The position numbers were made by a program, and so were the translations under genes. The notes under the pieces are model-generated. The model searched no databases. It saw only the letters and a list, made by a program, of their open reading frames with translations, and was not told the origin of the DNA. 64,000 nucleotides of DNA, taken from Fenollaria massiliensis (GTDB lineage: Bacteria > Bacillota > Clostridia > Tissierellales > Peptoniphilaceae). The stretch's first letter is position 1. Every line of letters begins with the position of its first letter. Positions 8,046-16,983 of the stretch are shown one piece after another. The stretch is from positions 1 to 64,000 of the forward strand of contig NZ_HG326224.1 of the NCBI RefSeq assembly GCF_000312505.2. Reading direction: 5' to 3'.

Positions 8046-9359
8046 ATGAAAAAGAATGCTATCATATCATTTTGTCTTATAATGCTATTATTAATAGTAT
8101 CAATTTTTTCTTACAATTTCTATATTAACACTAAGACTAATGACATAAGGACAATAAATTTAAAAGACTTGGAATATAAAGAATTTAATTTAAGTAAAGA
8201 GGATTACATAGAAGATTTTAATTTCGCGTACAATACTTTGAAAGAGCACTATCCATTTTTCGAAGTTAATAAAATATTATATGGTATTGACTGGCTAAAT
8301 AATAAAGAAAAGTATGAAGCATATATTGCAGACTCAAAAGATGATGCAGACTTTTTTACTAGAATGACTTATGTTTTAGCTGAACTTCACAATGGACATA
8401 CTCATTTAATGCCAGAAGATTTTGCAATGCATATGTATATGACTTATTATCCTATGCCAAAGAATTCTTGGAGACATGATATTGCTAAAATGTATGAGAA
8501 AGATAATGTTAGAAGAAGATACAATATCAATAATGAAACAGTAAAGAAATATGTTGCTGAAAATATGAAGAGTGATGATGAAGTAAATAAGACTTATTCT
8601 AAAAATCTTATGACTAAGAATATAATTAAAGATAAACTTGCTTATATCAGAATTAGCTCACTTATAGGTATGGAATACATCAATCAAGATAAAGATATTG
8701 TTATTAATTATCTTAATGAAATAAAAGATTATCCATTCTTGATAATCGATATAAGGGGTAATGGTGGAGGTGATAGCAGATATTGGCAAAATTTTTTACT
8801 TCCTAAAATAATAGATAAAAAATACGAAACAAAAGATTATCTTTTTATTAAATCAGGAGAATTATATAAAAAAATCTTTGAACAAATGCATTTTAATAAA
8901 GACGTAAAAACATTTTTAGATAATTCTTCATTTAGTAGTGATGTGAAAGATATTCTTAAAGATTTTGACGGATATTCAGACGGTGGTAGCATAATAGAGC
9001 CAAGTGATGACTCTATTAACTTCAAAGGAAAGATATATCTTTTAGTAGATAATGGAGTCTACTCTTCAGCTGAGATGCTTGCCTCGTTTTGCAAAGAAAC
9101 TAAACTGGCTACCTTAGTTGGAAGTAGAACTGCTGGTGACGGTATTGGCGTTGACCCAGTTCAAGTAGACCTTCCTAATACGGCTTTTGTTATGAGATTC
9201 TCAAATGTAATGGGCGTAACAGAGTCTGGTTCTATAAATGAATTAGATCAAACAGTACCAGATATAATTGTTCAAGAGAGTGAAGAGGACAAGACAGGCT
9301 ATCTAGAAAATCAAAAGATTATAAAAGCAGTAATGAGAGATGCTGGTCTTAGTAAATAG
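8046..9359 (+). CDS. S41 family (tricorn/C-terminal processing type) peptidase, membrane-anchored
   Basis: A 437-residue product with an N-terminal membrane anchor (about residues 7-25) and an extracytoplasmic body. The S41 core is visible as LIIDIRGNGGGDSRYW, then VDNGVYSSAEML with the likely nucleophile Ser at residue 340 or 341, and GSRTAGDGIG. A conserved-looking ELHNGHTHLMPE segment lies about 100 residues from the start. No PDZ domain is obvious, so it resembles tricorn-C1-like S41 enzymes rather than CtpA. Monocistronic, with its own extended -10 promoter; substrate unknown. Confidence 0.85.
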   Translation: MKKNAIISFCLIMLLLIVSIFSYNFYINTKTNDIRTINLKDLEYKEFNLSKEDYIEDFNFAYNTLKEHYPFFEVNKILYGIDWLNNKEKYEAYIADSKDDADFFTRMTYVLAELHNGHTHLMPEDFAMHMYMTYYPMPKNSWRHDIAKMYEKDNVRRRYNINNETVKKYVAENMKSDDEVNKTYSKNLMTKNIIKDKLAYIRISSLIGMEYINQDKDIVINYLNEIKDYPFLIIDIRGNGGGDSRYWQNFLLPKIIDKKYETKDYLFIKSGELYKKIFEQMHFNKDVKTFLDNSSFSSDVKDILKDFDGYSDGGSIIEPSDDSINFKGKIYLLVDNGVYSSAEMLASFCKETKLATLVGSRTAGDGIGVDPVQVDLPNTAFVMRFSNVMGVTESGSINELDQTVPDIIVQESEEDKTGYLENQKIIKAVMRDAGLSK

Positions 9360-9418
9360 ATAAAAAGCAAGATATAATCTTTATTATAAGAAAATTTATA
9401 AAAAATTATAAAAAATAC

Positions 9419-9447
9419 TTGAAATATTGATGCTTATATGATATAAT
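9419..9447 (+). promoter_or_regulatory. Promoter of rpmE
   Basis: TTGAAA (9419-9424), 17-base spacer, TATAAT (9442-9447), TG at 9439-9440 forming an extended -10. rpmE starts 34 bases further on after AGAGAGGTG. Confidence 0.85.
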
Positions 9448-9480
9448 CTAGTGGTTAATGTGATAAGAGAGGTGAAAAAA

Positions 9481-9687
9481 ATGAAAAAGGACATACATCC
9501 AGAATTTAAAGAAGTAACTGTTACATGCGCATGTGGCAACACATTTGTTACAGGATCAACAAGAGACGAGTTAAAAGTAGAAGTTTGCTCTGAATGTCAC
9601 CCATTCTTTACAGGTAAACAAAAGTTTACTGAACGTGGTGGCCGTGTAGAGAAATTCAAGAAGAGATACAAAAAAGACGAAAATTAG
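9481..9687 (+). CDS. rpmE: 50S ribosomal protein L31, zinc-binding form
   Basis: A 68-residue L31 starting at ATG 9481; an upstream in-frame extension from 9451 would overlap the -10 region and is rejected. The four Cys (TCACGN near residues 16-18 and CSECHPF near 37-40) mark the zinc-binding C+ type rather than the Cys-free stress paralogue. [10 protein letters not shown] is the conserved core. In many bacteria the zinc form is displaced under zinc limitation; no zinc-uptake operator is visible here. A terminator overlaps its stop codon. Confidence 0.97.
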   Translation: MKKDIHPEFKEVTVTCACGNTFVTGSTRDELKVEVCSECHPFFTGKQKFTERGGRVEKFKKRYKKDEN

Positions 9688-9710
9688 CAGACTTTTTTCT
9701 GCTAATTTTT
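9680..9710 (+). terminator. Terminator overlapping the rpmE stop codon
   Basis: Twelve-bp perfect stem (9680-9691 with 9698-9709), the 3' arm itself ending in a T run. The next gene starts at 9729, so no new promoter fits; read-through must feed the downstream operon. Confidence 0.9.
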
Positions 9711-9728
9711 CATTATATAGGTGAAAAA

Positions 9729-10634
9729 ATGAAAAAGAATTTTAAAACAAGTATAGGTGGACAAGCTTTAATCGAAGGTATACTTATGAAGGGACCTGAA
9801 AAAACTTCTGTTGCAGTCAGAAAACCTGATGGCAAGATAGAGGTAAGTGTTAAAGATGATAGCAAGAAAAACAATAAGCTCATCTTTAAAATACCATTCA
9901 TAAGAGGTATATCTAAGCTAGTGGACTCAATGTCTGAAGGCACTAAAGCTCTCTATTATTCTGCCTCTTTTTATGACGATGAAGAGGATAAAAAAGAAAC
10001 TAGTAAATTTAAAGATACTTTGTTTAATATTTTTACTTTTGTTTTTTCTTTTTTTATAGCTATAGCACTTTTTGTTGTAATTCCAACATTCATAGCTAAC
10101 TTCTTAAAGGATAAAATCAATAATATATTCTTACTAAACTTTGTTGAAGGCTTGATAAGGATATCTATATTTTTAGTATATATAAGTTTAATATCGAATC
10201 AAAAAGATTTAAAGAGAGTATTCATGTACCACGGCGCTGAGCATAAAACCATCTTTGCTTATGAGAATGGTCTTGACTTAACTGTAGAAAATGTTCAAAA
10301 GATGAATAAGTATCACCCAAGATGCGGAACAAGCTTCTTGTTTATGGTTATGCTTGTATCAATTATTGTTCTATCGTTCTTTGGATGGCCATCGCCACTA
10401 ATGAGGATAGTATCAAGAATTATTGCTCTACCAATTATAGCAGCAATATCTTATGAGATCAATAGATTCATAGGTAGGTACGATAATGTTGGCGTTTGCA
10501 GATTGGTTGCTAAACCAGGACTTTGGCTTCAAAAGATAGCTACAGTTAAAGAGCCTGATGACAGTATGGTCGAAGTAGCGATAGCAGCGGTTAAAGAAGT
10601 AATACCTAGTGAAGAAGGTTTAGACGCTTGGTAG
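9729..10634 (+). CDS. DUF1385 family membrane protein (YqhQ-like)
   Basis: The 301-residue product starts IGGQALIEGILMKGP, the DUF1385 signature, and contains MYHGAEHKTIFAYE and KYHPRCGTSF, His/Cys/Glu motifs conserved in the family and suggestive of metal binding. Four hydrophobic segments lie around residues 97-125, 137-157, 200-220 and 225-245. The family is widespread in Firmicutes, commonly between rpmE and prmC/prfA as here, and is of unknown function. Its C-terminus overlaps the TTG start of prmC by 7 bp. Confidence 0.9.
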   Translation: MKKNFKTSIGGQALIEGILMKGPEKTSVAVRKPDGKIEVSVKDDSKKNNKLIFKIPFIRGISKLVDSMSEGTKALYYSASFYDDEEDKKETSKFKDTLFNIFTFVFSFFIAIALFVVIPTFIANFLKDKINNIFLLNFVEGLIRISIFLVYISLISNQKDLKRVFMYHGAEHKTIFAYENGLDLTVENVQKMNKYHPRCGTSFLFMVMLVSIIVLSFFGWPSPLMRIVSRIIALPIIAAISYEINRFIGRYDNVGVCRLVAKPGLWLQKIATVKEPDDSMVEVAIAAVKEVIPSEEGLDAW

Positions 10635-11442
10635 TTAAAGATATTATAAGGAAAGCTTTAGCTGATATTGAAGCATCAGGGAAAAATATTCCTAATCCTA
10701 TGGGCGAGATATATATGCTTTTAGAGCATGTAAGTGGCAAAGATAAGCTATTTTTAACTTTGAACAAAGATTTTGACATGAACGAAGAAGATTTTTTCAA
10801 TCTACTTAATAAAAGGTTAAATGACACGCCCATGGCCTATATCATAGGCAATAAGCATTTTAGAGATATTATTATAAAAACTGATGAAAGAGCATTGATA
10901 CCAAGATTCTGCACAGAGAATTAATTGACATTGTTAATGGATTTATAAAGCCAAATGATAGTATATTAGATATGTGCACTGGAACAGGAGCCATAGCTCT
11001 TGCTATTAAGGAAGAAAATCCTCTAATTCATGTAGCTTGCTCAGATGTTTCTGAAGATGCACTAAATTTAGCAAAAGAAAATGCTAAATTAAATAATTTA
11101 TCAATAAATTTCATTTTATCGGATTTATTTGAGAATATTAATGAAACTTATGATATACTTATATCAAATCCCCCATATATTTCAAGTGAAGAATATATGG
11201 GACTAGATAAGGATTTATTTAAAGAACCAAAGCTTGCCTTAGTAGGCGGAACTTTGGGCTATGAATACTACGAGAAAATCATTAAACAGGCTAGAGAAAA
11301 GATTAAACGCATGATATTTTTTGAGATTGGATACGATCAAGGAAATATTGTAAAAGAAATATTAGAAAAGTATAAATATAAAGATATTAAAATCTATAAA
11401 GACCTTGAAGGTTTTGATAGATTTGTTTCTGCCTGCATTTAG
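10628..11442 (+). pseudogene. prmC: prmC, release-factor glutamine methyltransferase, broken by a single-base frameshift
   Basis: PrmC methylates the Gln of the GGQ motif of RF1 and RF2 using SAM, and it precedes prfA here. The gene is split. The first part (TTG start at 10628 after GAAGAAGG) encodes the N-terminal helical domain and stops at 10924 just after IPRFCTEN. The second part, one frame back, resumes LIDIVNGFIKPND and carries DMCTGTGAIALAI (SAM motif) and the catalytic ISNPPYIS. Restoring one base near 10917-10922 rejoins them at the family's IPRxxTE-x-L-V position. The same spot also has Cys where Asp or Glu is usual. This may be a true mutation or a sequence error. Confidence 0.9.
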
Positions 11443-11453
11443 GAGATGAGAAA

Positions 11454-12524
11454 ATGTTAGAAAAATTAAATTTTATTGAAGACAAGTACAAAGAACTTGG
11501 CGAAAAAGTTATGGATCCAGATCTTTTGAAGGACATGAAAGAATATCAAAAGACTATGAAGGAATACGCTGACTTAAAGCCAATTGTTGATAGATATAAA
11601 GAGTATCAAACTTATTTAAGTGAGCTTAAGGATACAGAAGAGATGCTTGGCGAAAACCTTGATGACGAGATGAGGGAGCTTGCTAAGGAAGATTTAAAGA
11701 ATTTACAAGAAAATATTGAAAAGGCTGAAGAAGACCTTAAGATAATGCTTATACCGAAGGACCCTAATGATGAAAGAAACGTTATTATGGAAATAAGAGG
11801 CGGTATTGGCGGTGAAGAGGCTGCACTATTTGCTGGTGACTTATTCAGAATGTATTCGATGTACGCTGACAAGAGAGGCTACAGAACTGAAATTATGAGT
11901 ACAAACGAAACGGGCATAGGCGGCTTTAAAGAAGTTATCTTCATGATAACTGGTAAAGGCGCTTATTCAAGACTTAAGCACGAATCAGGTGTACACAGAG
12001 TTCAAAGAGTTCCTGAAACAGAGGCATCAGGTCGTATACACACATCAGCAGCAACTGTAGCTGTTATGCCAGAAGCAGATGACGTTGAGATTGAAATCAA
12101 TGAAAACGATATAAAGACAGATGTTTATAGAGCAAGTGGACACGGTGGACAATGCGTTAATACTACTGACTCAGCAGTTAGACTAACACATATACCTACA
12201 GGACTTGTTGTTACTTGTCAGGATGAAAAATCACAATTAAAGAACAAAGAAAAAGCAATGAAGGTTCTTAAATCGAGACTATATGATAAGATGCTACAAG
12301 AACAAAACGATGAATTAGCAAAACTTAAGAAAGGACAAGTAGGTTCAGGAGACAGATCTGAAAGAATTAGAACATATAACTTCCCACAAGGAAGAGTAAC
12401 TGATCATAGAATCAACTTAACATTATATAGATTGGAAGACTTTTTGAACGGGGATTTAGATGAGATGATAGACGCTCTACTAACTCACGAACAAGCAGAA
12501 AAATTAAAAGAATTGGAGGCATAA
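11454..12524 (+). CDS. prfA: Peptide chain release factor 1
   Basis: Full-length RF1 (356 residues). It recognises UAA and UAG; most genes here end in TAA or TAG. The GGQ motif that triggers peptidyl-tRNA hydrolysis is at residues 231-233, within [39 protein letters not shown] matches the RF1 central region. It follows the broken prmC by 11 bases with GGAGATGAG upstream, and it is the substrate of PrmC. uraA starts one base after its stop. Confidence 0.97.
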   Translation: MLEKLNFIEDKYKELGEKVMDPDLLKDMKEYQKTMKEYADLKPIVDRYKEYQTYLSELKDTEEMLGENLDDEMRELAKEDLKNLQENIEKAEEDLKIMLIPKDPNDERNVIMEIRGGIGGEEAALFAGDLFRMYSMYADKRGYRTEIMSTNETGIGGFKEVIFMITGKGAYSRLKHESGVHRVQRVPETEASGRIHTSAATVAVMPEADDVEIEINENDIKTDVYRASGHGGQCVNTTDSAVRLTHIPTGLVVTCQDEKSQLKNKEKAMKVLKSRLYDKMLQEQNDELAKLKKGQVGSGDRSERIRTYNFPQGRVTDHRINLTLYRLEDFLNGDLDEMIDALLTHEQAEKLKELEA

Positions 12525-12525
12525 G

Positions 12526-13746
12526 ATGAAAGCATCTCTTAGTATTAAGAAATCGATTTTGGCTTTACAACACTTGATTGCTATGTTTGGAGCTACAGTT
12601 TTAGTTCCTATACTTACAGGACTTGATCCATCTGTTGCACTTTTCAGTGCTGGCTGCGGTACACTTATATTTCACTATTGCACAAAGAAAAAAGTACCAG
12701 TATTTTTAGGATCATCATTTGCATTTATACCAGTTATAGTGCAAGTAGCATCAAAGTATGGCGATCTTAGATACGCTCAAGGCGGTATGTTGGTTGCTGG
12801 TTTGGTATATGTATTATTTTCATTCTTTATCAGGGGTATAGGTATAGAAAAAATACAAAAGATACTACCACCACAAGTAATTGGACCTATGATTATAGTT
12901 ATAGGCTTCAATCTATTACCAACAGCATTTAATATGGCAAAGACATCTTATATAGTAGCTGGACTTACTCTAGCTCTTGCTATAGCTTGGCCATATCTAG
13001 TAAAAGGTTTCTTAAAGCAAATATCAATACTCGTTGCAGTTATATTTGGCTATGTACTATCAGTTGCTTTTAAACTAGTTGACTTCACAGCGATAAATAA
13101 CGCTCAATATTTTGCAGTGCCAAACTTTACTTTGCCACTATTTGATATTGAAGCAATTATAATTATAGTTCCTATAATATTCGCAGTATTTATGGAACAC
13201 TTAGGAGACATAACTACTAACGGAGCAGTAGTTGGACAAAATTTCATAGAAGATCCAGGCCTTAACAGAACTTTACTTGGCGATGGCCTTGCAACAGTAT
13301 TCGCTTCACTTATAGGCGGACCAGCTAATACAACTTATGGCGAAAACACAGGAGTTTTAGCGATTACAAAGAATTATGACCCATCAATATTAAGACTTGC
13401 AGCAGTATTTGCAATCATCTTAGGTTTTGTTGGTAAGCTTGGCGGCTTCTTAAGAACTATACCACAAGCAGTTATGGGTGGTATATCAATTATGCTATTC
13501 TCAATGATAGGTTTCATTGGAATTAGAAATATTAGAGATAATCATGTTAAATTTAATATTAAAAATATAATAGTTATGGGATCGATTCTTTTTATAGGAT
13601 TCTCAGGCGGTTTATTTAAAGAACTATTTGGTTTTTCTATAGAGCTTCCAATAACAGCTAATATCAGCCTTAACGGTCTTAGCTTAGCAGCTATAGTTGG
13701 TATTTTATTAAACGCAATTTTAAACGGAGTAAAGAGGGATGCTTGA
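12526..13746 (+). CDS. uraA: Uracil/xanthine permease (NCS2 family)
   Basis: A 406-residue membrane protein with about 14 hydrophobic segments of the nucleobase-cation symporter-2 fold. Family features include LQHLIAMFGATVLVPILTGL at the N-terminus, the central FMEHLGDITTNGAVVG with the substrate-binding Glu, and the GGPANTTYGENTGVLAITK loop. These favour uracil over xanthine, though specificity is inferred. It is tightly packed between prfA (1 base) and the sirtuin gene (8-bp overlap). No pyrimidine attenuator is seen upstream. Confidence 0.92.
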   Translation: MKASLSIKKSILALQHLIAMFGATVLVPILTGLDPSVALFSAGCGTLIFHYCTKKKVPVFLGSSFAFIPVIVQVASKYGDLRYAQGGMLVAGLVYVLFSFFIRGIGIEKIQKILPPQVIGPMIIVIGFNLLPTAFNMAKTSYIVAGLTLALAIAWPYLVKGFLKQISILVAVIFGYVLSVAFKLVDFTAINNAQYFAVPNFTLPLFDIEAIIIIVPIIFAVFMEHLGDITTNGAVVGQNFIEDPGLNRTLLGDGLATVFASLIGGPANTTYGENTGVLAITKNYDPSILRLAAVFAIILGFVGKLGGFLRTIPQAVMGGISIMLFSMIGFIGIRNIRDNHVKFNIKNIIVMGSILFIGFSGGLFKELFGFSIELPITANISLNGLSLAAIVGILLNAILNGVKRDA

Positions 13747-14479
13747 TATTGATCTTCTAGTAGAAGAGGTAAAAAGATCAAAGCACATGGTATTCTTTGG
13801 AGGTGCAGGTGTATCGACAGAGAGCGGTATACCTGACTTTAGAGGATCTGGTGGTCTTTATACAGAAAGACTTTACGAAGGATATGAACCAGAAGTAGTT
13901 TTAAGCAATAAATTTTATCATGCACATCCAGATATATTTTTTGACTTCGTTAGGGATAAAGTTATTTATGAAAATGTTAAGCCGAACGAAGGTCACAAGG
14001 CGCTTGCTAGACTTGAAGAGATGGGTATACTTAAGGCAATCATCACTCAAAACATAGATAATCTTCATCAAGATGCTGGCAGTAAGAGAGTTATTGAGCT
14101 TCATGGCAATATCAACAGATCTTATTGCACACATTGCCATAAAGAGTTTGATGCAATGTATATCAAGCATTCAAAAGGTGCTTGCACTTGTGATGAGTGC
14201 GGTGCATTGATTAAGCCTGATGTAGTTTTATATGGAGAGGCTCTAGATAATAATGTTATGGCTGAGGCTATAAGCGAAATATCTAAGGCAGATTTACTTT
14301 TAGTCGCTGGAACATCACTTAAGGTATATCCAGCAGCTGGTTTGATTAGATATTTTAATTCAGATAATCTAGTAATTATAAATAAAGATAAAACATCTTA
14401 TGATAGATATGCAAAGCTTGTGTTTAATGAAGGCTTTGGAAAGATATTAAAAGAAGTGGTGGATAGAATTGATATATGA
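13739..14479 (+). CDS. Sir2 family NAD-dependent protein deacylase (sirtuin)
   Basis: The 246-residue product has the sirtuin set: FGGAGVSTESGIPDFRG for NAD binding, TQNIDNLHQDAGS, catalytic His in VIELHGN, and a zinc knuckle of two Cys pairs (CTHC and CTCDEC). GTSLKVYPAAGLI completes the Rossmann part. It removes acyl groups from lysines using NAD+, giving nicotinamide and O-acyl-ADP-ribose. Whether it prefers acetyl, succinyl or lipoyl is not determined here. It overlaps uraA by 8 bp and the flavoprotein gene by 11 bp. Confidence 0.93.
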   Translation: MLDIDLLVEEVKRSKHMVFFGGAGVSTESGIPDFRGSGGLYTERLYEGYEPEVVLSNKFYHAHPDIFFDFVRDKVIYENVKPNEGHKALARLEEMGILKAIITQNIDNLHQDAGSKRVIELHGNINRSYCTHCHKEFDAMYIKHSKGACTCDECGALIKPDVVLYGEALDNNVMAEAISEISKADLLLVAGTSLKVYPAAGLIRYFNSDNLVIINKDKTSYDRYAKLVFNEGFGKILKEVVDRIDI

Positions 14480-15686
14480 TGCTATAGTCATAGGAGCAGG
14501 TGCAGCGGCACTATTTTTTGGCGCTCTTAATAAGGATAAATTAAATATACTTATGCTTGAGAGAAACGATAGAGTCGGCAAAAAGCTTCTAACAACTGGC
14601 AATGGTAGATGCAATTATACTAATACTAAGCTTAATGAAAATCCATACAACGATAAAGATTTTACTTTATATATGATAGAAAAGTATGGTTATGAAGCTA
14701 TAAAAAATAAATTCCAAGTCATGGGTATATATCCTTATATGGAAGAAGATAGAGTTTATCCCATGTCATTGCAAGCATCGAGTGTTCTTGATGTTCTTAG
14801 ATATGAAAACGAAAGAAACAATGTCAATATAAAAACTGATGTATTTGTAAAAAGTTTTCATAAAGATGGTGATATATTTATAATTAAGGATCAAAACGCA
14901 AATATTTATAAGTCAAAGAGCCTTGTAATTGCATGCGGAGGCGCGGCTATGCCAAAATTTGGCTCGGACGCAAATTTATTTAAGCAAATAAAAGAGCTAG
15001 GTATATCAGTAATTGATACAAAGCCAGCTTTAGTTCCATATGAGTGTGATTATAAATATTTAAAACACCTAGACGGGCTTAGAGTAAAAGCAAAATTAAG
15101 CTTAAAAAAAGCAGGTAAAATTATAAAAGATGATGTGGACGATGTTTTATTCACAAAATATGGCCTATCTGGTCCAACAGTTTTTCAATTATCTAGATAT
15201 ATTAGTGGGAAAGAAAGTGCTTACAAATTTAGCGTAGACTTTTTTTATACTTTTAATGAAGATGAATTATTTTCAATTTTAAGCGATAGAAGAAAAGATA
15301 TGGGATATAAAAGTCTAGATGATTTTTTCATTGGCTTAATTCACAAAAGACTTATAATTCCTGTACTTGATAGACTTGGATTTGTAAAAGAAACTAACGC
15401 AAAAAACTTAAGCGATATAGATTTACATAAAATAATAAATATTTTAAAAGATTTTGAATTAGATATTATAAAGAATAAGGGCTATGGAATTGGTCAGATA
15501 AGCCTTGGCGGAGTAGCTACTAAAGAGATAAATGCTAAGACTATGGAATCAAAGAAAATTAATGGCTTGTACTTTATTGGAGAAGTTATTGATATTGATG
15601 GCCCATGCGGTGGCTATAATCTAAGCTTTGCTTGGCTATCAGCTATGGCAGCTTATGACGATATAAAATTGAGGTGTAAGGCTTGA
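14469..15686 (+). CDS. HI0933-like NAD(P)/FAD-dependent oxidoreductase (YhiN/BaiN family)
   Basis: A 405-residue flavoprotein with an N-terminal FAD dinucleotide fold (DAIVIGAGAAALFFG), the family signature RVGKKLLTTGNGRCNYTNT, and the C-terminal GLYFIGEVIDIDGPCGGYN. These mark the HI0933/YhiN family, of which BaiN was assigned to bile acid reduction in one clostridium; substrate here is unknown. Translation starts at TTG 14469, inside the end of the sirtuin gene, and its stop overlaps the TTG start of the next gene, so the three are coupled. Confidence 0.88.
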   Translation: MIYDAIVIGAGAAALFFGALNKDKLNILMLERNDRVGKKLLTTGNGRCNYTNTKLNENPYNDKDFTLYMIEKYGYEAIKNKFQVMGIYPYMEEDRVYPMSLQASSVLDVLRYENERNNVNIKTDVFVKSFHKDGDIFIIKDQNANIYKSKSLVIACGGAAMPKFGSDANLFKQIKELGISVIDTKPALVPYECDYKYLKHLDGLRVKAKLSLKKAGKIIKDDVDDVLFTKYGLSGPTVFQLSRYISGKESAYKFSVDFFYTFNEDELFSILSDRRKDMGYKSLDDFFIGLIHKRLIIPVLDRLGFVKETNAKNLSDIDLHKIINILKDFELDIIKNKGYGIGQISLGGVATKEINAKTMESKKINGLYFIGEVIDIDGPCGGYNLSFAWLSAMAAYDDIKLRCKA

Positions 15687-16981
15687 TAAATTATCAAAAG
15701 AAGTTTTATGAATATAAAGAAAAAGGTAAAAAGATAAACGTTTCCTTACTAGGAGCAGGCTTCATGGGCAAGGCACTAGTGAGTCAATATATACAAAGCA
15801 AAGTTTTAAATCCTTTACTAATATCATCAAGACACATAGAAGATGCGATTGATGCTTATCTTGCAGCGGGTATTGCTAGAGAAGATATAATTAAAATTAC
15901 AAATGCTGATGAAATAAAAGATTTAAATAAATATTATATATGTGAAGACAAAGAGCTTTTATACAAATCAGAGCACATTGATTATGTAATTGATGCGACA
16001 GGAGAGCCAATAGTCGGCACAGAAATAAGTTACAATGCTTTAATGAATGGTAAAAATGTAATTACATTTAACTTAGAGAGCGATGTTTGTGTTGGAACCA
16101 TACTTTCAAAGATTGCTGAAGAAAAAGGACTTATATATACAGGCATAGATGGCGATGAGCCAGGAACGGTTCTTGAGCTTTATAATGAAGCTAAAATTAT
16201 GGGCTTTGATGTTCTAGCCATTGGCAAGGGAAAGAATAATGAAGTCGATTTAGAAGCTAATCCAGACACGGTTAGTGAATCTGCTAAACAGAAGGGCATT
16301 AAAAAAGAGATGCTTGCAAGCTTTGTAGATGGCACTAAGACCATGGTTGAGATGGCGACTATGAGTAATGCAACTGGATTTAGAGTAGATGTCGATGGCG
16401 GACACGGAATTAAATCTGATATCAAAACCCTAGACAAAAAACTTTGTCTTAAATCAGAAGGCGGCGTGCTTAATTCGTACGGAATTGTAGATTATGTCAA
16501 TGGTATTGCTCCAGGCGTCTTCGTCATAGTAAAGAGCGATTTAAAAAAGATTGATCACCTAATGAGATTTTTAAAGATGGGTGACGGACCAAACTATGTT
16601 TTGTATAGACCATATCACTTAACTAGCATAGAGACTATAAACACAGTATTAAAAGCGCACTTCGACAAGCTTGAAGCAATAAAGCCTATCTCTGATTTAC
16701 CTTATTCAGATGTAGTAGCAATTGCTAAGAAAGATATGAAGAAGGGCGATAAACTTGATTATATCGGAGGATACACTTTTTATGGAAGCTGTATAGACTT
16801 TGAAAAATCAAGAGAAAAGAATTTAGTGCCTATATCTGTAATTAACGAAGGTGCAATCCTTAATAGAGATATAAAAAAAGGCGAAAGTATTGATTATGAT
16901 AGCGTAGAACTTGATGAGACAACGCTTGTATATAAACTTAGAAAAGAAATAGAAGCAAAATACGAAGCTTCAAGGAGGTAA
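15683..16981 (+). CDS. DRL-like oxidoreductase with C-terminal SAF domain
   Basis: The 432-residue product has an N-terminal Rossmann fold (VSLLGAGFMGKALVSQ, residues 19-34), a central catalytic region with YTGIDGDEPGTVLELYNEA and VDGGHGIKSDI, and a C-terminal SAF domain (about 335-425). This is the arrangement of the 'predicted homoserine dehydrogenase with SAF domain' family, which includes DRL, the DXR-like enzyme making MEP in Brucella. Only part of the family has that activity; function here is open. TTG start at 15683, six bases after GAGGTG, overlapping the flavoprotein stop; ileS follows two bases after its stop. Confidence 0.78.
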   Translation: MINYQKKFYEYKEKGKKINVSLLGAGFMGKALVSQYIQSKVLNPLLISSRHIEDAIDAYLAAGIAREDIIKITNADEIKDLNKYYICEDKELLYKSEHIDYVIDATGEPIVGTEISYNALMNGKNVITFNLESDVCVGTILSKIAEEKGLIYTGIDGDEPGTVLELYNEAKIMGFDVLAIGKGKNNEVDLEANPDTVSESAKQKGIKKEMLASFVDGTKTMVEMATMSNATGFRVDVDGGHGIKSDIKTLDKKLCLKSEGGVLNSYGIVDYVNGIAPGVFVIVKSDLKKIDHLMRFLKMGDGPNYVLYRPYHLTSIETINTVLKAHFDKLEAIKPISDLPYSDVVAIAKKDMKKGDKLDYIGGYTFYGSCIDFEKSREKNLVPISVINEGAILNRDIKKGESIDYDSVELDETTLVYKLRKEIEAKYEASRR

Positions 16982-16983
16982 TT

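Noticed and set aside
16937-16983. T-box leader before ileS
   Set aside because: Only two bases separate ileS from the preceding gene, so no leader can exist there.
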